A stretch of 12,304 nucleotides of DNA from Echinostoma caproni (taxonomy: Eukaryota; Platyhelminthes; Trematoda; Plagiorchiida; Echinostomatidae): positions 16,385 through 28,688 of the forward strand of contig UZAN01046597.1 in assembly GCA_900618425.1 (NCBI GenBank), written 5' to 3'. Positions within the stretch are counted from its first letter, which is position 1; each line of letters begins with the position of its first letter. Shown one piece after another: positions 1 to 9,414 of this stretch. The notes under the pieces are model-generated. The model saw only the letters and a list, made by a program, of their open reading frames with translations. It did not search any database and was not told where the DNA came from. A program made the position numbers and the translations under genes.

Positions 1-1010
1 GGAGATATCTGTTTTTTATCGATTCGTATGTCTGCCACCGTTCATTCTTTGAGGGTAACCGTAATTCTCGGCTGGCGTTTATGGCCTTCGGTTGCCTGGA
101 CACGAGTGATTTTCTTCCAAATGAACTCTCTCAGGACGTCCGGCTGTTTTAATCCATCCATGGTCTTTTCCGCAATGATTATCCATGCCGTATTGCTGGC
201 TCTTCATTAGCAGTAATGCCGAACGGGCGGCATCGTCCAACGTTTGGAGAGCTATAGTCAGCGTGGCACGCGGTGCCACAGCATGCCACACATGGTTCAT
301 GCCCACTCCGCGCTGGACTATCCTGCAGCTCCGCAACGCCTGCTGACGGTCTACCTTGATGCGCTTTTGAAATTCGGAGGCATAATCCAGAATGGTGTCT
401 ACTTACGCTAAGGAGTTCATTGATTCCTCCTTGACAATTCCATATCATTCATCAGATGCTCACTGATGAGGTCGTTTTTGCGCCCGAACACTCGTAATGT
501 GTTTATGTGATTGTCGTTTGAGATTATGCTGTCGGTATAGGAGGCCTACACAGGTTTTCCAAATCAACAAGTATTGCTTTAAACGATGCTATAGTATCCA
601 TCGAAATCGGACTTATTGACGATCAGTAACCGGATAAATATCGGAAATGACCTTTCGAATCCAACGCCGTGAGCTTTTTACAGGGAATACAGTATTTGAA
701 AACAACGCGGCGCGTGGGATGACAATTAATAGATTTGTACTTTTACATTATAATACAGGGTTCGGGTTTATTCGGAACCAACGGTCCAATCAAGTCATAT
801 TTCACTAATTGTTTTACTTATCCGGACAAATGAAGTTGTCGTAGTTTCAGAGCTTTGGTAGAAAAATATATAAAATTCCAAGACACACGATCGATAGTTC
901 ATTAAAACGTAAGTGATTATGCCCAAGATATTCGGTCACTTTCTTTGTGTAACTGTCGAGCTAACACTTCCAACATTTCCGATGATTTTCCGGGTAGATA
1001 GATGCTTTTC
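1..1010 (-). repeat. Dispersed element E, left copy (E-L)
   Basis: From about 366 to 1010 this segment matches the reverse complement of about 11130 to 10500, in the same order and with modest gaps. Shared landmarks include TTATCCGGACAAATG (about 820 and 10690), a GGTAGAAAAAT block (about 857 and 10655), GATTTTCCGGGTAG (about 980 and 10535), TTTATGTGATTG (about 503 and 10995) and CATAATCCA (about 380 and 11118). The section 366 to about 760 also matches 10045-10440 in the same orientation, so the family has three copies in the window. The strand follows the coding remnant, which reads on minus. The copy probably continues beyond the left window edge. No terminal repeats or target-site duplications could be defined. 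Confidence 0.75.
42..417 (-). pseudogene. Broken coding remnant inside element E, left copy
   Basis: Read on the minus strand, two overlapping reading frames look like one former gene. The first runs from about 405 down to a TAA at 79-81 and includes ILDYASEFQKR, then a stretch rich in Ala, Leu and Arg (TLDDAARSALLL). The second is open from about 205 down to a TGA at 42-44 and includes KQPDVLREFIWKKITRVQAT. The composition changes from one frame to the other at about 170-200, so a frameshift there is likely. There is no good ATG, and an in-frame TAA lies just upstream of the first frame, so the start is lost. The stretch is richer in GC than the rest of the window. The start of the first frame is also found at 11095-11160 on the plus strand, where it contains stop codons. 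I do not recognise the protein. It could be a transposon gene or a host exon captured by a repeat. Confidence 0.45.
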
Positions 1011-2730
1011 GGCAATGAGCCTTGTAAAGAAATGAACTGGGAATGTTTTCCGCTTGGTGCAAATGCTAACGAAATGAATCATTTCATAGCAAATGCCGAT
1101 ATTCGCTGTGATTCCGCGAAAACAGGGTAACGCACCTAAGCACAGAAGCCAAAAGGAATTTCCTGAGAGAAGTGGAAAAACGTTTTCCCATATTCCAATT
1201 GGAAAAAAGAAAACGCTGCACGGTTTGTATCAGGGCATATTTCGCTGCACGCTACACATTACGTAATAATCATGTTCGCAATAAACGCACAAATATGTCG
1301 GTAAAATTATATCACTGTCATGGTTCTTACTCAAGCAACGCCAAATTAACCAGTAAGTCATTTGTTTATAGAAATAAGCCTCACATCAGAATACAAGGAA
1401 TGTGAATCAGTGTTGGACAGGGACACGAAGAACGAGCTACTTTTGGCGAATCGATGCACCACCTCAAGCAAGTCACGTGATATTCCAAACAGTGATGTCT
1501 GTCAGATCAGTACTTTTTATCACTTTTCCATGATCTATGATGGGTATCGGATAAACCGTCAGTTTATTTTGTTGTACTGTGTCCTATGTTTTCGCTTGTG
1601 TGTATTTGATAAACGTCATTCATGCGGTTATTTGAAAGGACGCTATTTCGGTTTCTGCTTTCCAGAAACACTAAAGAAACGCACCAATCGTACGAAACCT
1701 CAACAATCAGAAACCTGCTAATGCTTTTGATAAAATAAAGCAGAATCATTTTTTGTTGTTCAATTTTACTCCATGTGATCATTCGAACACTCCGAGGCAC
1801 AACGGTTTTGCCGACGCAAGTCGGTTAACAGAGTACATGGTTTGTGTTTTTATAACCCTAGATGAAGTACTTAAAAACAACTTTAAAGTATTGACGCGGG
1901 AACAATGGAATAAATGATCTCAGGCATAATGCGGATGTATATCACCCACATATTCTGTCTGAATCATCCAATCGTGGATCATGCGCCAAAACTAATCATA
2001 AATTACTGATTATACCGGTGATAAATTCTAAAGTCAGTGAAACATTTCTGACTTTCGTGAGTCACTGTTTCACAAGCACTTTCGTGGAATAAACTATACA
2101 TCATTAAGTAGCACAAATCTAAGTATTCTATGATAAAAAACGAGAACAGAATGCACGTTCATCAGAATTTCTGAGCATTTCGATGAAATGCCTATGAAAA
2201 TTGTGAAGCCACTTTGATTACAAATATGCGGTAAAATCGACAGTTGTTCAGATAATAGACTGATCATGAAATCAATTGTGCGAAGTTTATTTTAGTTACA
2301 CCCAACAATATGATTTTTTTGAGTGATATAGAATTTAATCTCCGGTAGAATTTTTGCGGTGGATTCGTTTCACGAAAACGTCCCTCTGGATTTATTGACA
2401 ATTCAGTGTCGCGAGGTTGTTCTGATATGGAACAGTATTATAAAAAACGACCGTTTAACAAACATTGCATTGTGATGTAAATCGATGAGTATGAGTTTAT
2501 ACAGTCCAAGTTCAGCCACACTGAAATTCATTTTCAATGTTGAATTTAGGATTCACTGTCATAACCACATACCGAGATAAAACGATCTTCCGTGTCTGTT
2601 AAATGGTGATTTCGAAGGCTGTGAAGCATTCCATCCGCCGAGTGTGAGTGATTTTAATCGAGATCCACGATTGGAAAGTCATATGACCAACACTTGTGCT
2701 AGACGGTTCAATGACGCACACTGCAGCCAT
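1011..2730. other. Intergenic, no supportable gene
   Basis: This stretch is AT-rich with stops in all frames. The longest open frame (1362-1721, plus) has no ATG at its start and ordinary AT-rich codons. An AATAAA follows it closely at 1734-1739, but I could not link it to an upstream exon. Two small inverted repeats are visible: one with GTGAAAC arms at about 2036-2075, and GCATTTC-GAT-GAAATGC at about 2176-2192. I see no tRNA, no tandem repeat and no clear match to the other repeats in the window. The left part may hold the 3' untranslated region of the minus-strand membrane-protein gene. Confidence 0.5.
2391..2396 (-). terminator. Candidate poly(A) signal for the minus-strand membrane-protein gene
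   Basis: An AATAAA hexamer reads on the minus strand here, about 335 nt beyond the stop codon of the 2731-2931 exon. A second AATAAA lies at 2286-2291. These are the nearest canonical hexamers I found downstream of that stop. In sequence this rich in A and T such hexamers are frequent by chance, so the assignment is weak. Confidence 0.25.
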
Positions 2731-2931
2731 TCAATCTACAGGATCAATCAACCATTCTTCGAATGGGAACCATGATTGTGTGTTTGTCTCAATCAGCAGA
2801 CCTGCGAATGCTAAACTGGGTACAAGTGAGGATAGCTTGGAGTGGAAGAAGCCGGCGAGCATGTAGACAGCGACGGTGACGAGGATCTTTAGTGGGGATA
2901 CGAACAATAGTAGGGTTGATTGAGACACTGT
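2731..2931 (-). CDS. Terminal exon of an unrecognised membrane protein
   Basis: The minus strand is open for 66 codons plus a TGA stop if the exon starts at 2931. Codon use is unlike the surrounding AT-rich sequence, with a strong preference for C in third positions over the run LKILVTVAVYMLAGFFHSKL. That is the main reason to believe it is coding. The peptide has two hydrophobic stretches, roughly residues 6-28 (LLLFVSPLKILVTVAVYMLAGFF) split by a Lys, and LVPSLAFAGLLI. It ends in an aromatic and acidic tail, SWFPFEEWLIDPVD. This suggests the C-terminus of a polytopic membrane protein, with the tail after the last helix. There is no ATG at its start. Two splice acceptors fit: CAG at 2934-2932 (phase 0) or CAG at 2930-2928 (phase 1). 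The family is not recognised. Confidence 0.6.
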   Translation of the reverse strand, partial: TVSQSTLLLFVSPLKILVTVAVYMLAGFFHSKLSSLVPSLAFAGLLIETNTQSWFPFEEWLIDPVD

Positions 2932-3001
2932 CTGGTTAACTCAGGTTCGGAGCAAGATGAAGTGGGGATGACAAGAATGAATCGGATAAAGAAAGATGAA
3001 C

Positions 3002-3133
3002 TTTCGGATCAGCGCATAAAACATAAAACAGAATGATCACTTGAATGGGGACGTTTGTTTTATCATTTGCGAATAGGTAGACACATAATAGAAAGGTAAT
3101 AGCGTGAAACGATTGTGGCTCGGGATTTGGATG
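3002..3133 (-). CDS. Possible penultimate exon of the same membrane protein
   Basis: On the minus strand, between an AACAG acceptor ending at 3134 and an AAA|GT donor at 3001-3000, there are exactly 44 open codons. They include FHAITFLLCVYLFANDK and QVIILFYVLCADPK, two hydrophobic stretches separated by a short polar loop. The exon is phase 0 at both ends, and it joins in frame to the phase-0 acceptor of the next exon across a 70-nt intron (2932-3001). The joined product would continue the multi-membrane character of the terminal exon. Against it, the acceptor lacks a pyrimidine tract, the donor (GTTCAT) is weak and codon bias is less marked. Earlier exons were not found. I hold this as a hypothesis. 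Confidence 0.33.
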
Positions 3134-3399
3134 CTGTTCACGTTATGTTCTTCGAGCTAGAAGTGTTATTCGGTGCAAAACGCCTCCGAACAACACTTCC
3201 CGCTTGGAGATCACACCAACAACTACATATTAGTAAGCCCTGCCAAAATACTTATCTATACTTCTGTCCATTTAAAATCGAATTGTCAAAATATATATTT
3301 AATAGATGCAACAGAAGTGATGAAGAAACACCACATGAATGAAACAAAAAGGATGAAAAATTAGGCATTTTAGCGGATACCCATGATGTCAACTAGCAA
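3134..3399. other. Intergenic, no supportable gene
   Basis: Short plus-strand open frames here (around 3115-3364) overlap one another in different frames, lack coding-like composition and have no recognisable motif. Upstream exons of the minus-strand membrane-protein gene could lie here or further right, but none could be identified. Confidence 0.4.
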
Positions 3400-4570
3400 C
3401 GGAATCCTTGGTTGACCGAAAGCGGATCAGTCTCTCAATAGACTATGGAGACGATTCTACTGAGNGTTATCTACGCCCCAAGGCACACATCAGATGCGAC
3501 GATCTGGATATGTTTGAACAAGTGCATAGCAAGAGCAGTACGCACCACATTAGCAAAATACTGGTTTTCGGATTGTGAGCATTTGAGTTTTACACAGAAT
3601 CGTTTCCAACGTGGCATACAATAGACGGGCAAACCATTATTAAGGAGAAAATGAGTGAAAGCTTACCTTCATGCGATACCGAATGCATCAATGCAACTGA
3701 TACAGTCTAATGCCCATGGTAATATTTGTGAAGTGCAGGTTGCAGTCCTTGGAGGTATCGAATGATCAGCACTGTTGACGAGAAGGAGTCATTTCAAAAC
3801 ACTTGACTCGTACGTCCCAGCTTTCCACTTCGCGTTTCATTTACCGTTTACACGAGGATTATATAAATATAATCTGTAATTGCCGACCGCCAACACAAAT
3901 TTTGGGATTGTTCAATTAGAGCGTTTCATTCATTTGCTTCTAAGGCTCAAAGAATCAACGGTTTTAGTTACAGTCTATCAAACGGCGCCACACGGAAACC
4001 TTCGACCAAATTCGTATTTCATTAAGAAATCAACACTGGGATCACCAGTTGAGATGCAGTGGTTTGAAATACTCTGGCTGTACAAATCCAGGGTGCACTC
4101 TCTCACATACAGAAGCCACTAGCCTGAATTAATACCACAATCTCTTGAGTGTATTATTGGGTTCTGAAACTATGCCTCCTGTTCATAGCGCTATATGATT
4201 TACCACTCGGAGGGTGGGGTGAATCTGGGTTCTAAATATGCATTTTACCCGTCAGATCATAGTTTTCACTGCAGTAAAAATGAGAAATGTGTACAAATTT
4301 CTCACATTATACCGAAAGCTGTCAGCACATGTTCAGTCGTGTGCGGAGAGTGAGGCATTTATCAAACGTCGCAAATGAATTTACTTCAAGATAATATGAT
4401 TTCGTCAAATTGCGTTATGTTTGTCGGAGCTGTAGACTTTTTCAGTATCATTTGAGCCATTTCGTAATTCATGTACAACCAAACCGATCGTACGCGATGA
4501 AATTGTGATGTCAAGATACAATTAACTTTTGTAAATACGATAAGAATAAATGTCACTTTACCGCTGATGA
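3400..4570. repeat. Tandem direct repeat, copy 1
   Basis: This segment aligns in order with about 4610-6275. An ungapped stretch of 150 bp (from about 3486, against about 4692) gives roughly 106 matches by eye, about 70%. Shared landmarks in order are AGTCTCTCAATA, GAGCATTTGAGTTT, ATGCATCAATG followed by a CTGATACAGT block, TCAAACGGCG, CCAGGGTGC, GGGGTGAATCTGGGTT, a CGTCAAA block and a CAATTCCGTAATTC-like block. In one plus-strand frame both copies could encode related peptides (copy 1 NATTWK-like region, then EHLSF; copy 2 EHLSL), but both have stops. It is therefore at best an old coding relic. An undetermined base N lies at 3465. Family unknown; boundaries are good to some tens of bases. 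Confidence 0.75.
4281..4304. repeat. Small perfect inverted repeat
   Basis: TGAGAAAT (4281-4288) and ATTTCTCA (4297-4304) form perfect 8-bp arms around an 8-base loop, inside tandem copy 1. The matching place in copy 2 does not preserve it, so a selected function is unlikely. Confidence 0.35.
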
Positions 4571-4609
4571 CCAGCTCGCACACTATGATCCGGTGTAAAT
4601 GATGACATG

Positions 4610-6275
4610 AAATCTCGCCTAAGGTGAGGCAGTTAGTCTCTCAATAACCAATGGAGACTTCTCCTTTGAGCAGTGGTATACCTCAAGGAACACGTCAAAC
4701 GCAACCACCTGGAAACATTTCAACAAGTTCACAACAAGAGTGGTACTCACAATATTTGCGACTTACTGGTCCTGGGATTTCGAGCATTTGAGTTTGAAGC
4801 ACAACTGCTACGAGTGTGGCATCCAGAGGACGGGAAGACCATTCTGAGACCAATAAAATGTGTGAAAGGTTCACTCTATGCGATAGGGAATGCATCAATG
4901 GAGCTGATACAGTTAAAATTTTAAAATCGCTTTTGACCACTTGAAAAACTCCAATCCTCCATTTTGTGATGCAGCATGTAATTAGATTGCAATGTTGTGC
5001 AGGCTAGTACCGGGATGCACAAGGTGCGATGCCTGCAATAAGCTCGCAAACATCGGTTGCACTATATTGTTGGTGTACGGGGAAAATGAAATTGCTCTAA
5101 TCAGCTGTATGATGTTCCAGTGTGTAGCGTGCGTGCGTTTTGCCTTTGAAGTACTGGGTTCGATCGTTAGATGTGTCGACTGATTAGCCTACTTGCCGAA
5201 ACGGAGCCATTCGTGGCTTTCCAATTCACGTTTTGTTAACCCTTTATAGGACGATTACATCAATGAAAACTGCCATTGCCCACAGCTAGTAAGTGAGTCG
5301 GGTTGTTTCCCTCTTCCGTCAAGGTACTGGTAATTGTGTTGCTTGTTTTGGTGTATGCGATTCTATTGCTTTAACTATTTCGCCAGTAGCCTTTCGTTTA
5401 AAAATATCACTGATATTCGAGACAACTTTTTCTACTCGGACTCTGCCCTCTTTCTACCTGTGAGCGCGTGATCCTAACACACATGTTCAAGGCAAGTCAA
5501 CACACCCCCATTTATGGTTGTGGATGTGTACGCCGTTCCTTTAGATGCACTCTTTCGACCTCGATAGGCCGATTTCGATGGAAACGCCTTAATTATCCTC
5601 ATTTAAGGTGCGATGACTCACCGGTTTAAGGCACAGCCAGTCAAACGGCGTCCCGCTGACACCGTCGACGCTATTCGTAGTTCGCTAACAAGAAATCGGT
5701 TGCTAAATCATAATGGGATCGAGAGGTAAGAAACACTGCCTACGCAACACCCTTGCTATAAAATTCCAGGGTGCTTTCATTCATATTTATAAGTCGCTAG
5801 CTTAAAATAGTTCCGAAAGTGTGTTTCTTGTTCCCTTGATAAAGTACTACATGCTTAGAAGGGGATGAATCTAGGTTATAACTATACATCTTATCCATCT
5901 TGACGCAACTTTCAGGAAGGGGCTACGGCCATAAAAAGGCTGTCTGGAGAAAAGACAGCTATTGGGAGGACGGGCGGCGGTAAAACGGTTTGAACGCGGG
6001 ACACTCAGGTCTTGCGTTTAGAGTTCGATATTCGTCAAAATTTGCAGTTGGATGTTTGCTTAGCTGGTATTATTACGTCATATTCACTAATGTTTGACAG
6101 GACTGTTAATTTGTTTTAGTATCATATGCGCAATTCCGTAATTCGCGTGCAACAAAACTCATAGTACAGGATGGAATTGTGAGTAATGTCATGCTTCAGG
6201 AGAAAGCGAAGAGCACGATTAAAGCTAATACAGGATTTTGTAAGGGGCAATGACAAAATCAATGTCATTGTTGGA
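4610..6275. repeat. Tandem direct repeat, copy 2
   Basis: This is the partner of the unit at about 3400-4570, in the same orientation and starting only some 50 bp after it. It is longer than copy 1 because of two internal segments with no counterpart there: about 4925-5120 (roughly 190 bp) and about 5290-5590 (roughly 300 bp). They are either insertions in copy 2 or deletions in copy 1. The GC-rich patch at about 5930-6020 has a diverged counterpart in copy 1, so it belongs to the unit. Short plus-strand frames at 4673-4924 and 4992-5183 are open only in this copy. Their counterparts in copy 1 are interrupted, so I do not call genes. Confidence 0.75.
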
Positions 6276-7944
6276 TTCAATATTTACTCTCACCATTGTC
6301 TCAATTATAAAACTACCTGAATCTACAAATAACTTTGATACAGATTAAATTTCGCCTCCCCGATTGTTTTTTTTTGCATACCGGAAAAAGCGTGCGTGGC
6401 TCAACTGCTAATGTTTGGTTTACCACTTGCGTATACATGTCCATTTTTAAAGGCCGTCGTGGACATTGTAACCACCGAAGTAAAGTGAGTACTTTGATGG
6501 ATTTTTCAATACGGTATCAAATATAACCAACGATTAACCCAACGGTAAATTGTAACCCCATGAACGGTAAACCGACGGGTTCAAGTACCAAGACTTCGTG
6601 ATTCAGTAAGGGCTTCGTCTTTTTTTCCAATGATGAAGTAGATCGTGGAAACTTTTCCACCCCACTGTTTCTAGATTCAGTTGACCGGTTCAGTACTTTT
6701 ATCCTTCTGGCGCAAGTATCATGCACCAAGCAATGGCTTGGTATCTGGTAGTTTCACTATTGTGCCTGATACGGAGCAATTGAAAGATATGAATAGTTGG
6801 GACGGTAATTCTGAAAAAAACATGATCTATGCCACAATAAAACAATATTTTAAATTACCACTCTAGACGAATAAAAAACATCACCGTAGCTATTTTATAG
6901 TTTGGCTGAGAAACACCGCTGGGCAGATATTTACCTGGTAGGTTTATTCGCCGTCAGCAGTGATCAAACGAATAAAATCCGCTTATGAACTTCTCGCCAT
7001 ACAAAATTATTTTATTCTCCCTGCCTCATAAGAATCACTATCTGTTATTCCTCCTCTTATTAGTTGAACAAAGATATGTAACCAAAACGGAAGATAAAGC
7101 AGGGATAGATGATACATGTACTACTTTGAATATGTCTTTTCTACTGGAACTAAACTGTGGTTACCTCATTTCCCCCATTGGGTCGATTAGGCCCTATATT
7201 TAACAAAATCGTTTGCAGCAAATCAGTGGATCCTTCCCGCAATAAGAGGTAGACAACATATTTGGACATACTCTGCACTAGGCTCTTGGAATAATCTCTA
7301 TTCAATCATTAAATACATATGTTGACACTATAATCGTTCTTGCCTGTCTGGGTAACCAAATAAACATTTTCAGTGGTAGTTAGAAAAATGGAGTAGGCAA
7401 ATTTAGCCCCAGGGTAAACACAGTTAAATAGCTGCGTTTAATACACGTTGTGTATTCTTATCAACATTATCTGAACACTTATACATGCTTCTAGCAAGTT
7501 TCGCGCGGCCAGTCTTCTGTGTGAGTATTATTTACGGTCCGTTCCACTAACTGTTCAGAGGTATACTGCAAACAATCAAACAAATAAACGTAACACTAGT
7601 ACTCACATGTCCTATCTGAATGACCAAGTAACAAAGACATCTCATTCCCACATATGTGCACATTATTACCAGCAGATGTTCATGCAGCATAATTGTTGGA
7701 ATTGTTTATTGAAATATATGTAACCGCGGTAACGACTAGTGTCAAATCATGTATTGTCTCTCGTTTCAAAGTTATTTTTTCGGTGAAGTGGCACGTAGAT
7801 TACTTGCTGGTGCGTCAATCAATTCCATCCCGTTGAGCTCCGTTCAGTTAGGTTGTTTGGGTTTTGTTGAAGAATGTTGGTTTGTTGTACGCTAATACTC
7901 GAAAACGATTCAAAGTGAAAAAGTAAATCAAATAAAACTCAGTT
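6276..7944. other. Intergenic, no supportable gene
   Basis: This stretch is AT-rich and contains only short open frames of 60 to 72 codons. None shows a codon bias, recognisable motif or convincing splice context. A plus-strand frame at 6985-7203 is Leu-rich near its start (LLFLLLL), but the DNA there is simply T-rich. A minus-strand frame at 6517-6729 is open for 70 codons and cannot be tied to a known family. I found no match to the window's other repeats. Confidence 0.45.
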
Positions 7945-8009
7945 GGTGACCCGGTGGTTATGTCACCAAATGATCACCACGGTGGACGTCTATTCGAATC
8001 CCGCCACCA
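7945..8009 (+). repeat. tRNA-derived SINE head or degenerate tRNA-like element
   Basis: The segment resembles a decayed tRNA gene. It has an A-box-like stretch (TGGTGACCCGGTGG) near its start and a B-box-like stretch (TATTCGAATCCC, compare GGTTCGAATCC) about 35 bp further on. GGTGAC at 7945-7950 can pair with GCCACC at 8003-8008 at five of six positions, like an acceptor stem, and the segment ends in CCA. It is about 65 nt long, short of a normal tRNA, and I could not fold a proper D-arm or anticodon arm. A SINE head is therefore likelier than a working tRNA. The following 90 bp has no clear A-rich tail. Confidence 0.5.
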
Positions 8010-8845
8010 AATCTTAACTTCGTCCATTGTGCGTCGAATATCAGTCATTAGACATGCCGCTTCCCCTCTGCTGAAATATGTATCTTTGTATATTCTATAA
8101 AATTAAACTTCACAAGCGTCATGGTGATATGAACAGAATCTTCACCCGTTGATCACCCCAAATTATGGAGTGGAAAAATAATACACAAGAAATATGAAGA
8201 TTATACGAGTATTGTATTTCACTGATCTATTAAAAGTATGAATGATATTAAAATTTGTTCTTTCAGGGTGAGACCCGTGGGTTCCTTCTCTGACTCTGGA
8301 AGGCAAAAGCCAAAATAGGATTCTTTCCGTTAAGTGTATAAACCAGTTTGATGGAATAGGTGCATCTGAATTTATATAACGTAACACAATCAAATAACTT
8401 ACGGATTTGTTGTTATTTGTTACCCACCACTGCCCGCCGTTAACGAGGTGTGCAATTGGTCCCAGTATTATCAGCCACGAAGGACTGAACTTTGAAGCAC
8501 CATCTGAAATGGACCACGGAAGGCTGAAATTAGAGAAAAACAGCTAAATGCAATATGATTCTTCAAACGATGGATAACGCATCATTCAAAAAATTGATTG
8601 ATGGATTGGTTTACACAAATACCTGGTTACTGGTCAACACTCACTGAACACATAATATACAATCATGTCGTTAGACCGAACGCTGGTTGAAACATCTCTG
8701 ACTTGCCTAGTGAAGCGACTAGTAAAAGCATCTTCCGTTGGGCGCCTTTGCACTGATGCTTTTCTATCTGTACCTTTGTTCTTTTCGTGTTTGTTGGCCC
8801 CCGGGCTGAGTATTTCCGTCTCCTTCCTGCGAGGGATTTCCTTTT
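8010..8845. other. Region downstream of gene A, no supportable gene
   Basis: This is the 3' flank of gene A. The part next to it (8663-8845) is GC-richer and open in several frames on both strands, but the poly(A) signal of gene A overlaps its stop codon, so this part is probably not translated. The minus-strand frame at 8163-8393 has no supporting features. Confidence 0.4.
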
Positions 8846-8851
8846 TTTATT
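8846..8851 (-). terminator. Poly(A) signal overlapping the stop codon of gene A
   Basis: On the minus strand the last codons read GAA AAA TAA, followed by A residues. The hexamer AATAAA spans 8851 to 8846 and contains the TAA stop at 8849-8847. If used, the mRNA would have a 3' untranslated region of only some 15 to 30 nt. No other AATAAA was noticed close by. Confidence 0.45.
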
Positions 8852-9380
8852 TTTCCTTGCCATTTGTGGGTTCTGATGGTTCTTTAGGTGGATCTGTGAC
8901 AAGCTCAGGCGCCTTCGTCGTTGTTGTCGCTGCAGTAGTTGTCGTGTCAGTATCCGCACTCACATCGATGCCCGAGTTGGACGTGAAATCAGTCTTTGTG
9001 CCTTCTGGACAAAGGGTTTCTGTGTAAACTATATTGGTCACTTTCACGCAATGGGTCCTACTCATCTCCTGAAAGTGAGTCAATATATTGGCAATGAACT
9101 TAACACTTCAAATTTTCAGTCTCTCATTTGTAGTGGTTAATGTTCTTGCTTACCTACATTAACTTAAACCTTCACTGATTTACCGGAATCGGATATAACG
9201 TGGTACTGACAATCATTGGTAGTGCCGTTGAAAATGAGACTATTTGCTTCGGCAAAAGCTGCAACCTTTCACAACTTGCAACTGATGATCAAAGCACATT
9301 GCACAGAATTCGCGTTATTTACCAACGATACCGCTGATACAGAAAGTAACCAGCAGGAATTTCACGATATTCGACCTCAT
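8847..9380 (-). CDS. Gene A: small secreted protein, three exons, 122 aa
   Basis: Exons are 9323-9380, 9170-9258 and 8847-9068, joined across introns of 64 and 101 nt (GT..AG, first donor GTAAAT, last acceptor TTTCAG). Exon 1 encodes MRSNIVKFLLVTFCISGIV, a classical signal peptide that ends with a phase-1 donor. Exon 2 adds a region with an N-glycosylation sequon (NGT, residues 30-32) and Cys36. Exon 3 adds Cys56 and Cys69, a Thr-rich stretch at residues 89-100 that suits O-glycosylation, and a Pro/Glu/Lys-rich tail. The start is the ATG shared with paralogue B. Exon 2's donor (AAG|GTTTAA) was chosen because the frame then joins exon 3; GTGAAG six bases upstream would also fit, while the stronger GTAAAT site would run into a stop. 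The mature protein has an odd number of Cys (three). The family is not recognised. The protein is likely extracellular. Confidence 0.62.
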
Positions 9381-9414
9381 TTTTTCCGACTTGTTATTCA
9401 CTAGAATTTACTGG

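Noticed and set aside
1362..1721. A 119-codon plus-strand ORF followed by AATAAA at 1734
   Set aside because: It has no ATG start, AT-rich unbiased codons and no identified upstream exon. One ORF of this length is expected by chance in a window this size. It would deserve revival if RNA reads cover it.
3880..4122. An 80-codon plus-strand ORF in tandem copy 1
   Set aside because: The matching part of copy 2 is interrupted by stops and a large segment, and codon use is unremarkable.
4673..4924. Open frames on both strands in tandem copy 2, with a GIPQG-like string in a third frame reminiscent of reverse transcriptase
   Set aside because: The string is short, not followed by other reverse-transcriptase motifs, and absent from copy 1 in the same frame. 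Not enough for a retrotransposon call.
5930..6020. GC-rich patch in copy 2, first taken for a tRNA-like insertion
   Set aside because: Copy 1 has a diverged counterpart at about 4310-4370 in the same order, so it belongs to the duplicated unit.
6517..6729. A 70-codon minus-strand ORF
   Set aside because: No recognisable motif, no splice context and no second copy in the window.
8663..8959. A 98-codon minus-strand ORF in another frame over the same exon
   Set aside because: It starts without ATG, is rich in Arg/Gln/Lys from a frame-shifted reading of the Thr-rich tract, and extends past the likely poly(A) signal.
8665..9027. A 120-codon plus-strand ORF over gene A's last exon
   Set aside because: It is antisense to the Thr-rich exon, and its Val runs are the complement of Thr/Ala codons. 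No splice or promoter context supports it, while the minus strand has an acceptor, a stop with AATAAA and a linked signal-peptide exon.
9216..9404. A plus-strand ORF over gene A exons 1 and 2
   Set aside because: Antisense shadow of the signal-peptide exon, which is conserved with gene B in the minus-strand frame.
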